Of a DNA stretch of 64,000 nt, positions 39,994 through 49,800 are shown piece by piece. Under the pieces are notes generated by a model, which worked only from the letters and a program-made list of their open reading frames with translations, was not told where the DNA came from and made no database searches. Position numbers and translations under genes: made by a program. The DNA lies in assembly GCF_964204645.1 (NCBI RefSeq), contig NC_134028.1:4252501-4316500 (forward strand), given 5' to 3'. Source of the stretch: Tubulanus polymorphus. Its lineage: Eukaryota; Nemertea; Palaeonemertea; Tubulaniformes; Tubulanidae. Within the stretch, counting starts at the first letter, position 1; the number at the start of each line of letters is the position of its first letter.

Positions 39994-42900
39994 TTATGTT
40001 TTCTTGTTGTCTTTGTGCAATTTACCCTGAAAATAGAGAACAATAATCATCAACATTCAATACTCAAGACTTTGTTGAGATTTAACTTTGAATCAGAGTG
40101 TAAGCGTCTAAGACTTTGGGAGCGTTCATAAATTACGTATCTCCATTGGGGGGAGGGGTTGTTACTGAATTTTGGTACAAAGTGGTACATGGGGGAGGGG
40201 GGTCAGCAAAAAAGGTACGTACTTTGAGGGAGGGGGGTATCAATCAATCTTGGTACGTACTTTATGTACCAAACTCAAATGAAAATAGCCGTTGGTGTTT
40301 TATCGGCTTTTAGTACCGGGTATATAAAATCAATAAACAAAAATACTTGCTTAATTCTTTTGTGACATCATAAATGAAATCAGGTATTTATATTTTTTTT
40401 TATTTGTGTTCTTTGCATCGATATAATTGGGGGGGGGGGGTGGTCATGGGTGCGATGGTACATACCTCAGAGGGGGGTCAGTGAATTTGGTACAAAGGTG
40501 GTACAAGGGGGAGGGGGTCAGAAAAACGGGAGATTTTGAGGTACGTAATTTGTGAACGCTCCCTTTTGAAATCTTACCGATGCAGATTGTTGCAATGTTC
40601 CATCGATGAACATATCAGGAATGTTATTACCGAAGTAGACTTTACTATTAGCAGCAATAGCTTGATATTTCAACATCTGTAGATATTCTGGGGTCAATTT
40701 TATCTGAAATTAGACATTAGTTTCATACAAACCTCGAAAATATCATTGCTGCATTGAGAATTCCCTCAGGATGGCAGCTTGCCGGAATTACCTTGTTAGA
40801 CTGGGCTTCCTTTTCTGCTCTATAAAAATCTGCTTCTGTTTTCGCTTTCATCTTGGCCAATAAAGTAAGATCTGAAACATCGCAAGATTACGCAATTTAT
40901 CAAACTCCTCCTTTGAAACTACTTCACTTAATCAGAGTTCATTATTTAGCATACCTTCTATTTCAGATATTTTTTTTTCTGATTCTTTCTCCATGATCTT
41001 TTGAGACCACTGAATTTTTGAGACAGCAGCATTTTTTTCAGCCTCTGAGAACAGAACATAACATAAAATTTGTTTAAACCAGCCAGCTGAAATACGGGTA
41101 GAAAATGTTAATTTCTTCAGGAATCTCAGGTACCTATAAGTGCTTTCTTTCTATCAGTTTCAGCTTCTTTTTCTATGACTTTTTGTTTTTGAATTGATAT
41201 CAGTAGTTTTGTCTTTTCGCCTTCCCTATAAGTGACACACAGAACCATGTATATATACCATGTCCATCAACTAATGAAGTCATTTAATTCATTCAACATA
41301 ATTACAGTCAACCCATCGGAGGGTTGACTGTACTAATGTATATTCACATACTTACATCAATTCATAGTTTTTACGAATAGTTTCTGGAATTTTAGGTTTA
41401 GTTACTCGCACAGCTTGAATCAACAACCCGGGAGCCATCATGTTTAAGTCTGCTTGTAAAGCTTTCTTTAGATTTTCATCAATTTGGTCTGAAATTGAAC
41501 AAGATGCATGTAATGAAATCATAAATTAGTGAAGAATCATGATGACCCAATTTCAGTGGACTAATTAACAGCTAATTGAGTGAGAAATCAACGTTGATGT
41601 TTGATCATCTATCAATCTTTTGACTAATTACTCAATTGTTAATTAGTCATAATTGATGAGTCTTCTCTGCGATGTCGCTCGATGTAAAATGTCACCAAAC
41701 CTATATAAACCCTCGAAAAATATCGGACAATCATCAAAATTCATTTTGATTCTCAAATGAACACCAGCATGGATTACGAAACAGCCGTCAAGAGATTCTT
41801 CGAGACCGAACGTCGATTCAACGAAGCTTGTAAAACAATCGTCAACATCGATCAGAAACTGAGTCGACTCGACGTACAGTTCAAACGCCTGAAACACAGC
41901 GGTCTACGTTCCTGTTACCTGAGTCGCAAAATACAGATCTCGACCCTCGAAGGCGTGCGATACGTTTATTTCCAATACGCGAACCAGAAAGCCGAAGAAA
42001 TGAACGAACTACGAAGAATCTGCGAACGCGAAGAAGAGATGATCATTGGAGCTGAATTAGAACTTATCGACGTCGAATGATGGAAGATCGTGGAAAACTA
42101 TATACTATCATCGGTCCAAAAGTGTGGACCCTTAAATCTCCCAGGAAGACCTAGTCTTAAACTCATTATGCAAAATCCAACCTCATACAGTCAAACTCAT
42201 ATGATCTGGCACATTGTACTGTCACTTTCGCATTACTGTAAATAGTATGTTTCGTAAATGAGAAAGTTTTTAGGGCATAATTCCAAGATGGTAGGTATTT
42301 ACTAAACGTAGGTTACAGGGGCAACTTCTGACCGAAGTACCAAGGGCTCCATTCCTAAACCGTCACAGTCCTACATAAGCCTTCTGGGGTATACTTTACT
42401 CATGTTATTCTGACAAATGGCATAAATCAGATAAAGAAGCAGGCACTCGCGAGAGACTATAGATTTATCTTACCGAATAGATCGATGTAGACCTCTTGTA
42501 AACTATGAATACTACAGAATTGATTCAGTTCATGATGTATCTTGTTATAAATCAGAGTTTTGTCGTAATCGGCGGTGAAATTCTTCACAATGTCATATAC
42601 TGAAAAACCAAAAAAACATTCATTTAATGAAGCGATAAGAAAAAGGACTTAAAGTATCATGAAAAAGTTTAATTGAACCCAGTGAGTAGTGGAAACCATT
42701 CAAACAAAATCTGGTAGAATGTAGAGTTATGGTAGAATACACTGTTTTGAGTGTTGAATCAAGTAGCTTTAAAAGCTGGGTTTTAGCAGGGTTTCATAAA
42801 TGAGGTTTTTAGTCATATCTACTATCTACAAACCAGCAGTTTCATGCAGTATGTTCACTACTTCAATACGTTCAAGGAAAATCGTCACACCACCACTGAA

Positions 42901-44853
42901 TAGACAAAAACACAACAGCCATCTACGTATTAGGGTGCAAATAAAATATCTGTGCAATTTTTGCAGAGCACTGAACTACGTAAAAATAGGAGCCCTCGAC
43001 ATTTTGTAAGGATTTAAGAACATTTCTGAAAGATGCGTTCTTCAATGTTGTACTTAGAGCTTTTTGAAAGCAGAAAGTGCACATGGATACAAGATTCCGA
43101 AACGCAAAGGAGTTATAGCAATAATAACACAACTACCATAGGGAAAGGAATTGCCATTTTCCCAAATTTGGCCCCGATGCTTCCGTTTCAGAACTTGTCA
43201 TATGGATATGGAAGTTAGCAAAGCAACATGTAAAACCAGCTGCATAAGGGAGCATTCATAAATTACGTACCTCCATTAGGGGGGAGGGGGGTTACTGAAT
43301 TTTGGTACAAAGTGGTACATGGGGGGTGGGGGGGGGATGTGTCAGCAAAAAAGGTACGTACTTTGAGGGAGGGGGGTATTAATCAATCTTGGTACGTACT
43401 TTATGTTCCAAACTCAAATGAAAATAGCCGTTGGTGTTTTATCGGCTTTTAGTACCGGGTATAAAAAATCAATAAACAACAATACTTGCTTAATTCTTTT
43501 GTTACATCATTAATGAAATCAGGTATTTATATTTTTTTTGATTTGTGTTCTTTGCATCAATATAATTGATCATAGGTGCGATGGTACGTACCTAAGAGGG
43601 GGTCAGTGAATTTGGTACAAAGGTAGTACAAGGGGGGAGGGGGGTCAGAAAAACGGGAGATTTTGAGGTACGTAATTTGTGAACGCTCCCTAATAACGAC
43701 AATTCTACGTTGGTGTATTTATTTCAGCGTACATGTCGCTGGTGTGCAGCGGGCTTAACTCAGACTAACGAACAACATGCTATAAATGAATAGAAAGGAG
43801 GCATTTTAAACGACCCCTTTCAGATACACACCACTGGCAGGACTTAATAAATTAACAACTTCAATACGATCAATGTAGATAACGACTCCTCCGCTGTTAA
43901 TAGTAATAAATTAATGAAAATATCATTAAAAACTCCATGAATTCAGGATGTACAGTTAACTCTTGGTTATCCGCCGCTGATGGGACCGATATCTTGTTAG
44001 TGGATAATTGAGGCCGGTGGACAACTGGACTCAGTTCCACAGTTGGATACTGAACATGATTTTAATTGACAATGAACTACATTTTTGATAGCAGGGTTTA
44101 AGAATTTCTGTGGACAACCAAGGATGGCCGATAATCAAAGGTTGACTATTTTTGATGTTAAGATATTCAAGAAGATTTAACCTGCTTATTCATTTTTCAG
44201 AGATCTGAAGTTTTTGCTAATCGAAGTCTAAGAACGATTTTCTTTATACTCACCTTGTGCCGCAAGGCACATTTTTCACTTCGTCAGTTTGTAAGGTAGT
44301 CTGAAAATAGCAGCAAAGTAATCAAGAAATGACTGTTACACCGATATCAATCTCATTATTTCAGAGTTAATGAGCAAAACCCACAGTAGTTGATATTTTG
44401 AATTACTGTGTATCATTATCATGTTATTTTCGTTTCCCTGATGATGAAGTTTAGTCAAAAACTTCATAACTATCAGGAAAAACTGTTCAACGACTTTTTG
44501 AAAAATAAAGAAATGAATAATCAGAAATACACCGTTGGCGAGATGGAGTAAATTGATACGAACCTGCACCGAACGAAAAGTTGTTAATACTGGAAACATA
44601 ATGTGGAAACCGGGACCTGTCGTCGTTCTTAGTAACGCTCCACCCTGAAAAATAATTCAGTTACTCCGCGTTAAGTTTCGTGATAAGGGGTAAGATTACT
44701 CAAAGCTGGGCTTTTCGTCATTTCACATAAAGACAATCCTACCCGATAGTAAACTCCGACATGTCCTTCTTCAATTTTATGCAAAGAGAAATTGAGAAAT
44801 AAGGCGGCCAAACCAATCGCTACAGCGAGTACAGTACCTACAGCCGCCGGCAT
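39994..44853 (-). CDS. erlin (ER lipid-raft-associated SPFH-domain protein)
   Basis: Coding exons on the minus strand: 44853-44743, 44644-44564, 44300-44254, one of 43893-43832 or 42895-42834, 42599-42474, 41488-41356, 41225-41134, 41044-40955, 40871-40792, 40703-40578 and 40026-39994. All have GT-AG ends and matching phases; the product is 326 aa, near human erlin-2 (about 339). An N-terminal hydrophobic signal anchor (residues about 3-21) precedes [13 protein letters not shown] and GGALL...GPGFHIM, the start of the SPFH/prohibitin domain. [19 protein letters not shown] and HHELNQFCS follow, all diagnostic. The second half is a Lys/Glu-rich coiled coil that ends in a [23 protein letters not shown] segment and a short Lys-rich tail. 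Erlins form ring-like complexes on the ER lumenal face, bind cholesterol-rich domains and deliver IP3 receptors to ER-associated degradation. The gene is head-to-head with the PP1 gene. Unusual: duplicated fourth exon, tandem start acceptors, MITEs in introns and a nested gene. Confidence 0.96.
40118..40563. mobile_element. MITE, copy 1 (about 446 bp), in the last erlin intron
   Basis: It begins GGGAGCGTTCATAAATTACG and ends with the near-perfect complement (CGTAATTTGTGAACGCTCCC). The flanking bases are TTT on both sides, consistent with a 3-bp target duplication. The interior has repeated GGGGGAGGGGGG tracts separated by 'ttggtacaaagtggtaca' and no coding capacity. Copy 2 at 43248-43690 is very similar along its whole length. 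The element ends 14 bases from the donor of erlin exon 10. Confidence 0.88.
40579..40702 (-). other. coding exon 10 of erlin (inside the gene model)
   Basis: This span lies within the exon 40703-40578, which encodes the conserved [11 protein letters not shown] and [10 protein letters not shown] segment that follows the coiled coil. The donor gtaaga and acceptor tttcag are strong. It is listed because this segment is the most diagnostic C-terminal block for assigning the gene to erlins and not to stomatin or prohibitin. Confidence 0.9.
41303..41332. repeat. 12-bp perfect palindrome with transposon-end sequence
   Basis: TACAGTCAACCC, six bases, then GGGTTGACTGTA, in the short erlin intron 41226-41355. 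The arm resembles the ends of the element at 43951-44150 (TACAGTTAAC...). It looks like two transposon ends with the interior lost. Confidence 0.7.
41702..41708 (+). promoter_or_regulatory. TATA box of the nested gene
   Basis: TATATAA, 55 bases before the ATG. An initiator-like TCATCA at 41731-41736 lies about 30 bases downstream, the standard TATA-to-start distance. The predicted 5' untranslated region is about 25 bases. Confidence 0.7.
41757..42080 (+). CDS. small intronless helical protein nested in an erlin intron; family not recognised
   Basis: A 107-residue frame that starts at the first ATG after a TATA box and initiator and ends at TGA 42080. It lies wholly in the erlin intron 41489-42473, on the opposite strand. 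Third codon positions are clearly richer in G and C than the AT-rich intron around it, and synonymous-type usage (CGA, CTC, GAA, AAC, TAC) looks coding. The protein is rich in Glu, Arg, Lys and Leu, with almost no Pro or Gly. It is predicted to be mostly helical, in two blocks: residues about 5-50 ([12 protein letters not shown]...[16 protein letters not shown]) and 66-100 ([20 protein letters not shown]). No signal peptide or membrane segment. There is no intron, and a short 3' stem-loop (GGTCC/GGACC at about 42114-42131) lies downstream. A short TATA-driven intronless gene suggests fast inducible expression, but function is unknown. Confidence 0.75.
   Translation: MNTSMDYETAVKRFFETERRFNEACKTIVNIDQKLSRLDVQFKRLKHSGLRSCYLSRKIQISTLEGVRYVYFQYANQKAEEMNELRRICEREEEMIIGAELELIDVE
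42834..42895 (-). CDS. erlin alternative exon 4b (mutually exclusive with 4a)
   Basis: 62 nt with acceptor tctattcag and donor gtttgt. Enters at phase 2 and leaves at phase 1, exactly like exon 4a. It encodes [20 protein letters not shown], completing a Ser codon with exon 3 and a Val codon with exon 5. RIEVVN is identical to 4a at protein level while codons differ mainly at third positions, so selection has acted on the protein. Used alone it gives an intact erlin frame. It is the more divergent of the two from what I recall of vertebrate erlins. Confidence 0.85.
43248..43690. mobile_element. MITE, copy 2 (about 443 bp), between erlin exons 4a and 4b
   Basis: Same family as 40118-40563, with ends GGGAGCATTCATAAATTACG and CGTAATTTGTGAACGCTCCC. 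The flanks are TAA on both sides, consistent with a 3-bp target duplication. Internal G-tracts and 'tagtaccgggtata' are shared with copy 1. It fills nearly half of the 936-bp intron between the two alternative exons. Confidence 0.88.
43832..43893 (-). CDS. erlin alternative exon 4a
   Basis: 62 nt with acceptor ctattaacag and donor gtgtgt (a nearby gtggtg is out of phase). It encodes [20 protein letters not shown] and completes the same split Ser and Val codons as exon 4b. This version matches the vertebrate erlin segment more closely (I-Y-x-D-R-I-E-V-V-N). In the linear gene model it is taken as the default exon. Confidence 0.88.
43951..44150. mobile_element. short inverted-repeat element filling erlin intron 3
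   Basis: The left end ACAGTTAACTCTTGGTTATC and the right end, on the other strand TAGTCAACCTTTGATTATCG, are imperfect inverted repeats. Ends of this kind (CAGTYAACCNTTGRTTATC) are typical of pogo/Tigger-like Tc1-mariner relatives; this assignment is from memory. No transposase frame. It occupies most of the 360-bp intron 43894-44253. Confidence 0.6.
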
Positions 44854-44866
44854 ACTGAAATCATCT
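44854..44866 (-). promoter_or_regulatory. tandem splice acceptors at the erlin start exon
   Basis: Two AG acceptors lie 10 bases apart: tttcag before 44864 and atttcag before 44854. The upstream one brings in an ATG at the first exon base that opens a short frame (8 codons) overlapping the erlin start; the downstream one removes it and leaves T-ATG-CCG. The true start at 44853 is fixed by the hydrophobic anchor and HKIEEGH that follow. Confidence 0.55.
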
Positions 44867-45079
44867 GAAACAATGACCACACATAATATACTATGATGAC
44901 ATGTTCACCAGACCAGCAGTTGTTAGTACACGCTCTACAGCCATACAGGCCAGGGGCGCGTCGCTGTTTAGGGGGTGTAGGCCTAGTAGGTTGTATGTCC
45001 AAAAAGGTAGTACTGAGATTGGAGGATCCAAGCTGCAACCCAAACTTCAACAACGTCGAACCCGTCATGCCTCTGCCTG

Positions 45080-45232
45080 GGCCAAATTCGGTTTTGGTAT
45101 CTAGTCGACTAGTGGTCGGAACTAATAACCGAATGCGCTTGATTTTCGAACTATTTCCGGAATATAGTTCCGACTATCGGACATTCGGTTTCGTTTAGTT
45201 CGACTATAGTCGACTCACTCAGAAAACCGAAG
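45080..45232. repeat. relic related to the 6981-7183 inverted-repeat element
   Basis: Words such as 'ggaactaataaccgaatgcg' and a terminal AAACCGAAGT match the element at 6981-7183 with changes. Inside, 'tagtcgac' occurs in both orientations. Boundaries are uncertain. Confidence 0.5.
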
Positions 45233-45288
45233 TGAGTGTGAGTGTGGACCGTGAGTGTGGACCGCCCTGTGAGTGTGGACCGTCCGGG
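45232..45288. repeat. tandem repeat, unit GTGAGTGTGGACCG
   Basis: About three units of a 14-base word, the last separated by CCCT. Non-coding. Confidence 0.75.
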
Positions 45289-46826
45289 GCCGGTGAATCT
45301 ATTGCCATTGGCTAAAACCTAACTGAATTTTATTTTTGATCGGAGATGACACAGATTTCTTTGTGCGTGGCGTCGGTTTTTTATTGTATTATTATTCGTT
45401 GACGTTGTTGAATGATGATCGCCATTAGTATAATACTAGATAAATCGTTTACAAACCTATAAAATATCAACGAAAGCTAAAAATCACTAAAGCTGACGAA
45501 TTATTTAGAACGCGGAAGTCAATTCCGGACTATCTGTGGAGCCACCCGCCGCCGATTCGTATTCGATCGGGTGCATCATGATAAATAAAATACAAAGTTG
45601 ACCAATACGGATAATTCCGTACGGACTCGTACGGATAATCCCGAAGGCTATTCGTACGGAACGGCGTATATTGACTTACGGACAACATAAAACTCATATT
45701 AAACTATTCGGGTCTCAGATGTTCGTACTTTGAATAAAATAATTGAATTTGGCGTTGAAAACGTTACTGTGGCAATGGACGATTCCTCACTTCCCTTCGG
45801 TACGCGAACCAGTCTCACTTAATCGCTTCCCTGTGCATAATTCGGAGTGCGGAGCAGTCCGATACTCGCTTTAGATGCCGCAATCATCTAATAAACTAAT
45901 TGAGCTACTGAATCACGAATTAATGAAGCATCATTTTAATCCACCTTCTCCCAGACTCTGGCACTCATTCGAATTTGATGATATTTAAAGATGATTATGA
46001 TAGCTGACTTTGAAATGTTACCGTGAGACCGAAAACCCTAAGCAAATGCCAACGATAATGGAGCCCTGGTTGTTGTAGAATATGTGTTATCATAATGCCC
46101 CAATAATTTTCCTTTCATTCTGATATCTCAGTCGTAATATCGACGTGAAGTCGCATTTTTTCTTAAATGGGTACGGTATCGATTTTTCAGACACGTCGAA
46201 TGTGTATGTACACGGCGACAATCTGTTACTGACGACAGCACCATCGGATGTCATACAAATATCTGATAATACTATGCCATATTGATAAACCTTGACAATT
46301 AGTTGAGAAGAGTTTTATAGCGGGTATATAGTCCATTCAGCTAGTGAGCCATCGTTTAGTGCGAATATAGTCGCTTACATTGTCGTGACTGTTGCCACAG
46401 TTACTTGCAGCATCAACCAGTACACTAATGTTCCCCCAATCGACTCGAGTATTACGCGCTGTGTTTGGTTTATTGCATGCATACTGGTCATTGTCGTGAA
46501 ACCCGCCCACACGTTTTTCGGGCAGGATGTTCCTGTAGCTGTGCGAAAAGTCTAGCGATGCCGAAATACCGACAGCAAACGGAAATCATTTCAGTGTAGC
46601 TGGTAGAATGTGGAATCGTTACCCATAACTGTTATCAGGAAGCTTGACGAAACTCTAAAATGGAATATGTTGTTTCCTGAGGAATTCGACGGAAAGGCTT
46701 CGAAATCAGACGCATTCGACTAATTGACATGTATCTTGATTCATTCACGAGAAGTCTTATTTAAAACGTTGCGTGCACTATACCGTATTGGATTAGCGAA
46801 CTTAGGTAGTATAACAGTAAGGCGCT

Positions 46827-49800
46827 ATGTCACGTAAAGTAGAATTCGACGTTAATGCCGTTATTGAACAGCTTCTCTCAGTCAGGGATAATCCTGGAAA
46901 ACAGGTAAAACATATCGATTCCATAAAGAGAAAGTATTTCTTTTTTTCTAAATTGGTCGCTTCATTTTCGTTTAATTCAGTTGAATAGCAAAAACTACGC
47001 AAAAAACAATGCACACAGTTTTCAGTTGATGTAGATCGGCACTTTTCTCACCCACTGCTCAGACCAGAACAAATTTCGAAAGTTGAATCTATTGATGGGA
47101 CTTTAAAAAAATCTAATAAATTATACCGTGAAACATAGTTGATTTATGCGTAGATAAATTTACAGGACATTATTAAAGAGGCAATCAGGCAGATAAACTG
47201 CCTCATATTTCAGTCTGTTTAAATCAAACCCACAGAAGTGAATCCGCAGTTTTGATTACACACAGCTCGAGATAATTTCATCTTCTCCACTGAAATGAAA
47301 GATGATGTGAACTTGACAGTTAATAAATGATACGGCGGGGATGAGGCTTGCCACAAAAACAATGCAGCGCTTCTATTCCCGAAGGGAATTTCAATTTAGA
47401 ATCTGTCATAGTTGACATTCATCACCCTATACATTAATCACTCACAATCTTACCAACCAAAATATGTAAAGACATTATTGTTGTCCTTATCGTGAAACAG
47501 ATTGTCGTTAAGGAGGTCGGTTAGAATTAAGGCATGTAATATTGCTCTGGCAGGATGATCCGGAGTGGGTTTCGTAGAGGAAAGCTATTAAACTGATTTC
47601 ACTCTCCGAGAAAGGGGATCAGTACTATGGGAACTATCGACCAGTAACTACTGAACGTTTTCATCTGGACGAATTTTTTGGTTGTTGCCGTGTTTTAAGC
47701 CGCGACAATATTGATAAATTGACCGGTGCCGATTGACAAATAGTCAAACCGATTCGATAATGTTAGAACGTCATCAGACTAATGCGAAAAGATTACCAGT
47801 CACTCGCAATGGGATTAGTTCTGCCTTAATATATGTCATTTTTATTCATGACCTTTCTCTGTTTTATGAGAAGTCATCTAAACTGTCGGGAGCCCTTAAA
47901 CCCATGAGGAGCTCACTCTCATCGCACTCTCATCGGTTTTCCAGTTTCCATCAGGTTTTGGAGTTGAGCTTTTTTTCATTCACAGTCGTAGAACCGGGTT
48001 CCAAATGGCGATTTCCCCTAAAATTTTTGAAATCTACGTATTATAGCTTGAAGTGTATTTCGTCTTTGAAACAGCTATTGTTTCCCATTTCTATACACAC
48101 TTCTTTTAAGAAATAGTGAATTCGAAATTGAATTTTGGGAATTTGAAGTATCGGACATCGGGTTTGTTTATTTCTAAGGCAATCACTTTACAACTCACTA
48201 GTACGAGTATATATTTCGCTTAGTGTTGTTACTGGTTTATTGTATGGAACCGGTCGAAGTATTAGGTAATACCTAAACTCCCATACATCATAGTTACTGC
48301 ATCCCAGCCGATTGCGGAATTGGGTATCATTTCCTAGTAGAGTAAGCCAATTTGCTGCCGACATTTTCCAGTTGGTGTACATCTATTAATTAATAAAAGC
48401 CAGGATATCATTATGCTGCTGTGACTAATAAGAGTTTACAGTAAGCACTGAGTCTTGCTCATGAGGTCTTCGTGAGTTCAAGATTTTTTGCACCTATCAG
48501 GAATAGCGCCAACCATTTTCTACCTCAGGGTATATGATACTTTTATGTACCGTACCGTATTACGGAAACCAGGAAATGCTACTCTTAACAGATGGCAATT
48601 TTTGCTGGATTCACCACTTCAAGGGTTTCTAGTTGTGACATATGGGTGTTGCCTTTTCGAAATCATAATGCTTACAATGCATTATGTATGATCTGCATGT
48701 TGGGCGTATATAGATTAAATCTACGTTTTACCCTCGTTTAGTTGAAAAATCTCCCCTTATGAAATATTCTAGTCTAAATGTATTTGCTGAAATGTTTGAG
48801 TTACCGCGTGCGTTGGATGAATATTTGGTTAAACGTTTGCCTTTGACAGCTGGCGGAGTGTCAATTATGAACATCCAGCTATAGTGCCCGTAGGATAGGA
48901 ATTAGGCGTGTAACCTACGAAATGAATTCTGAGAAATTTCATATTAATAAAATCTGGCGAGTTGATGAAAATGTCACGCTCATCTAAAACTTGAGCGGAT
49001 GATATCGTTTTATTCGGTGTCTAGTTCCTGTTCTGTTCTACGGACCTCTATATAGTCAAACCCTTCAGAGCTATAGTGTGGTGATGCAGTACTGTAATTA
49101 TTTATCGCTGTGGACGAAAACATTTGCGAACGCATTACCTCTTGTGTTTGTCAACGTTAAGCAAACAATCTCTATTAAGAACAAACTCTTGTCCGATGAA
49201 TAATTAAAATCAAATCTACGTCCGTATATATTATATGTACAATGGAGGATAGGGTTGAATGTATTGATGGTGTCTGCATTTACCCAAGTATCCGATACCA
49301 AAATTTGTGCGCAGCACCCCAAAGACCATTTAAATAGTCTTATTACACATTAGTTGTGCATGCATGCGTCAAAGCTTTTTCGAAGGAGAATTCGGGAAAC
49401 TAATGAAGTTCCGCTCAGACATGTAACGAAATTATCGCCAGCCATTCGTCGATGCATACTACATGCAATCGTGACAATCCTGAATGCGTAACACTGTACC
49501 ACGACATTTCCCGTTCCCCAGCCAGTTCTGTGTGAAAAGATAGCTTTATTTCAATGATTTCGTTAATTGAATCCGGTCTGAAAACACCAGTGACGCTAAA
49601 CTTGTATTTGTAAAGACTATGGGTGGATGATGAGGGATTTAACGTAAACGGGTAGTTGCTCCACTCGTGACGAGAACATATCTAAAAGAATGCCGGTTTG
49701 CAGTCATCAGCTTTGTTATATCGAGTTAACATTCTATATATTTTACCATAATCTCCATCAATTTTCACGGTACTTGTTTGACCTAATGAAGCCATGATGT

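Larger units (their letters stand above)
44867..46826. other. divergent intergenic region between erlin and the PP1 gene
   Basis: About 2 kb that must hold the promoters of both genes and at least one 5' non-coding exon of erlin, implied by the acceptor at 44866. No TATA box is evident near either start. It also contains a relic related to the 6981-7183 element and a short GTGAGTGTGGACCG repeat. Confidence 0.5.

Noticed and set aside
44893-45198. 101-codon plus-strand frame between erlin and PP1
   Set aside because: It overlaps a transposon relic with internal inverted repeats; there is no coding signature.
48488-48691. 67-codon frame in the first PP1 intron
   Set aside because: No similarity and no splice compatibility; typical of random open frames in AT-rich introns.
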